This document shows, in pieces, positions 7,687 through 8,772 of a DNA stretch of 8,772 nucleotides (positions are counted from its first letter, which is position 1; every line of letters starts with the position of its first letter). This DNA comes from JBKPNX01 sp050729115. Lineage in GTDB: Bacteria; Pseudomonadota; Alphaproteobacteria; Geminicoccales; Geminicoccaceae. A model generated the notes under the pieces. It saw only the letters and a program-made list of their open reading frames with translations, was not told where the DNA came from and ran no database searches. The stretch covers positions 1-8,772 of the forward strand of contig JBOHKK010000270.1 of NCBI GenBank assembly GCA_050729115.1, given 5' to 3'. The translations under genes and the position numbers were made by a program.

Positions 7687-8619
7687 ATGGCGACCGCCGC
7701 CGCGCCGCTTTCCGCGATCGACCATCGGCAGCTGATCGGCCGCGCGCGGCGGGTCGACCTGGCGTTCGCCGGCGCCGGCCTGCTGGTGATGGTGATCGCC
7801 ATGGCCATGCTCATGGCCCTGATCGTGGATCTCGTGATCGACGGGCTGCCGCGCCTGTCCTGGGATTTTCTCACCAGTTTCCCCTCGCGCCGGGCAGCGC
7901 GCGCCGGCATCCTCTCCGCCTGGGTCGGGACCACCCTGGTGATGTTGGTCACCGCGGCCCTTGCGGTGCCGCTCGGGGTGGCCGCCGGGCTCTACCTGGA
8001 GGAGTACGCGCCCAAGAACTGGATGACCGACATCATCGAGATCAACGTCACCAACCTCGCGGGCGTGCCGTCGATCATCTACGGCCTGCTGGCGCTCGGC
8101 CTGTTCGTCTACGGCCTGGGGCTGGGCGAGACCATCCTGGTCGCTGGGATGGTGCTGGCTCTTTTGACCCTGCCGGTGGTGATCGTCGCGACCCGCGAGG
8201 CGATCCGCAGCATCCCGCAGGAGGTGCGCGAGGGCGCCTACGCGCTCGGCGCCGACCAGTGGCAGACGGTGCGCATCTACATCCTGCCGGCGGCGACGCC
8301 CGGCATCCTCACCGGGACCATCATCGGGCTCGCGCGGGCGATCGGCGAGACCGCGCCGGTGATCACGATCGGCGCGCTCACCTTCATCGCCTTTCTGCCG
8401 CCGGCACCGGTCCAGGCGGCGTTTCCGTTCATCAATTTCGATTGGCTGAGCAGCCCCTTCACCCTGATGCCGATCCAGATGTTCAACTGGATCTCGCGGC
8501 CGCAGCCGGAGTTCCACCTGAACGCCGCCGCGGCCGGGCTGGTCCTCCTGGCGATGACCCTCTTGATGAACGGTCTGGCGATCTACATACGCTACCGCAT
8601 CCGAAAGGGCATGCGATGA
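7687..8619 (+). CDS. pstA: Phosphate ABC transporter permease PstA
   Basis: A 310-aa partner permease to PstC. Hydrophobic segments are about 26-50, 80-102, 122-144, 148-168, 205-235 and 280-301. The EAA loop starts at E182 (REGAYALGADQWQTVRIYIL) and ends in LPAATPGI, followed by ARAIGETAPV (216-225), all typical of PstA. LAGVPSIIYGL (124-134) is the second hallmark. The start ATG is 3 bases after the pstC stop; GAGGT at 7672-7676, inside the end of pstC, can serve as ribosome site, so translation is probably coupled. The stop overlaps the next start as ATGA. Confidence 0.94.
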   Translation: MATAAAPLSAIDHRQLIGRARRVDLAFAGAGLLVMVIAMAMLMALIVDLVIDGLPRLSWDFLTSFPSRRAARAGILSAWVGTTLVMLVTAALAVPLGVAAGLYLEEYAPKNWMTDIIEINVTNLAGVPSIIYGLLALGLFVYGLGLGETILVAGMVLALLTLPVVIVATREAIRSIPQEVREGAYALGADQWQTVRIYILPAATPGILTGTIIGLARAIGETAPVITIGALTFIAFLPPAPVQAAFPFINFDWLSSPFTLMPIQMFNWISRPQPEFHLNAAAAGLVLLAMTLLMNGLAIYIRYRIRKGMR

Positions 8620-8772
8620 GCGATCTGCACGCAGAGCGTTCGGGTCGGATCGAGGTCAAGGTCCGCGAGCCGGAACCGCGCGATCGGACCGACCAGCTCG
8701 GCAACGGCCCGGCAGCCGAGGCGAGGGCCCCGTCACCGCCGCGGGCGCCATCGAGCGCCGCCGCGCCGCAAC
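8616..8772 (+). CDS. pstB: Start of next gene, probably pstB (ATPase), cut off by window
   Basis: An open frame starts at the ATG that overlaps the pstA stop (ATGA) and runs to the window end: 52 codons beginning MSDLHAERSGRIEVKVREPE. Operon order (pstS-C-A) and the overlap make the PstB ATPase the expected product. However, the visible part has none of the usual PstB start (a short lead into a strand and YG..AL, then the Walker A) and turns into a Pro/Ala/Ser-rich stretch from about residue 31. Either this PstB carries a long disordered N-terminal extension, with the ATPase core just beyond the window, or a different protein is inserted here. The gene symbol is inferred from context only. 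Confidence 0.6.
   Translation, partial: MSDLHAERSGRIEVKVREPEPRDRTDQLGNGPAAEARAPSPPRAPSSAAAPQ

Noticed and set aside
6631..8517. A 628-codon open frame antisense to pstC and pstA
   Set aside because: Low-complexity His/Asp/Arg/Gln-rich translation, opposite two clear permeases.

Overview
This 8.8 kb window is high-GC chromosomal DNA, most likely from an alphaproteobacterium (Rhodospirillales/Geminicoccaceae-like, inferred, low confidence at family level). The evidence is the strongly GC-biased third codon positions, an intergenic palindrome of the GTCATGCCCGGGCTTGAC type that is widespread in alphaproteobacteria, and the gene order phoR-pstS-pstC-pstA-(pstB). I see no phage, transposon, CRISPR or RNA gene. 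It is mostly an ordinary housekeeping region; the interest lies in its non-coding structure.

Layout. At the left edge (1-46) is a perfect 15-bp stem-loop. Two minus-strand genes follow. One (81-693) is an unrecognised gene broken by a one-base frameshift near 495-520. The other (808-1632) is a goose-type lysozyme-like muralytic enzyme with an N-terminal peptidoglycan-binding domain. A short divergent region (1633-1824) separates these from the plus-strand block that fills the rest of the window.

Plus strand. An acetoacetyl-CoA synthetase (aacS, 1825-3774) is followed 28 bases later by a PhoR-type sensor kinase (phoR, 3803-5224, probable TTG start). A 391-base gap then holds two different palindromic repeat elements and a well-formed Pho box of three half-sites at 11-bp pitch. 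Next comes the phosphate ABC transporter: pstS (5616-6638), pstC (6736-7683), pstA (7687-8619) and the first 52 codons of a gene that is probably pstB (8616 to the window end).

How they work together. PhoR senses phosphate state through the Pst transporter and phosphorylates PhoB, which is not in the window. Phospho-PhoB should bind the Pho box upstream of pstS and raise expression of the periplasmic binding protein (PstS), the two permeases (PstC, PstA) and the ATPase (PstB). AacS activates acetoacetate for the polyhydroxybutyrate/ketone-body pool. Its close spacing to phoR suggests co-transcription, a possible but unproven link between carbon storage and phosphate sensing. Hairpins between pstS and pstC, one ending exactly at the pstC start codon, may set the excess of binding protein over permease.
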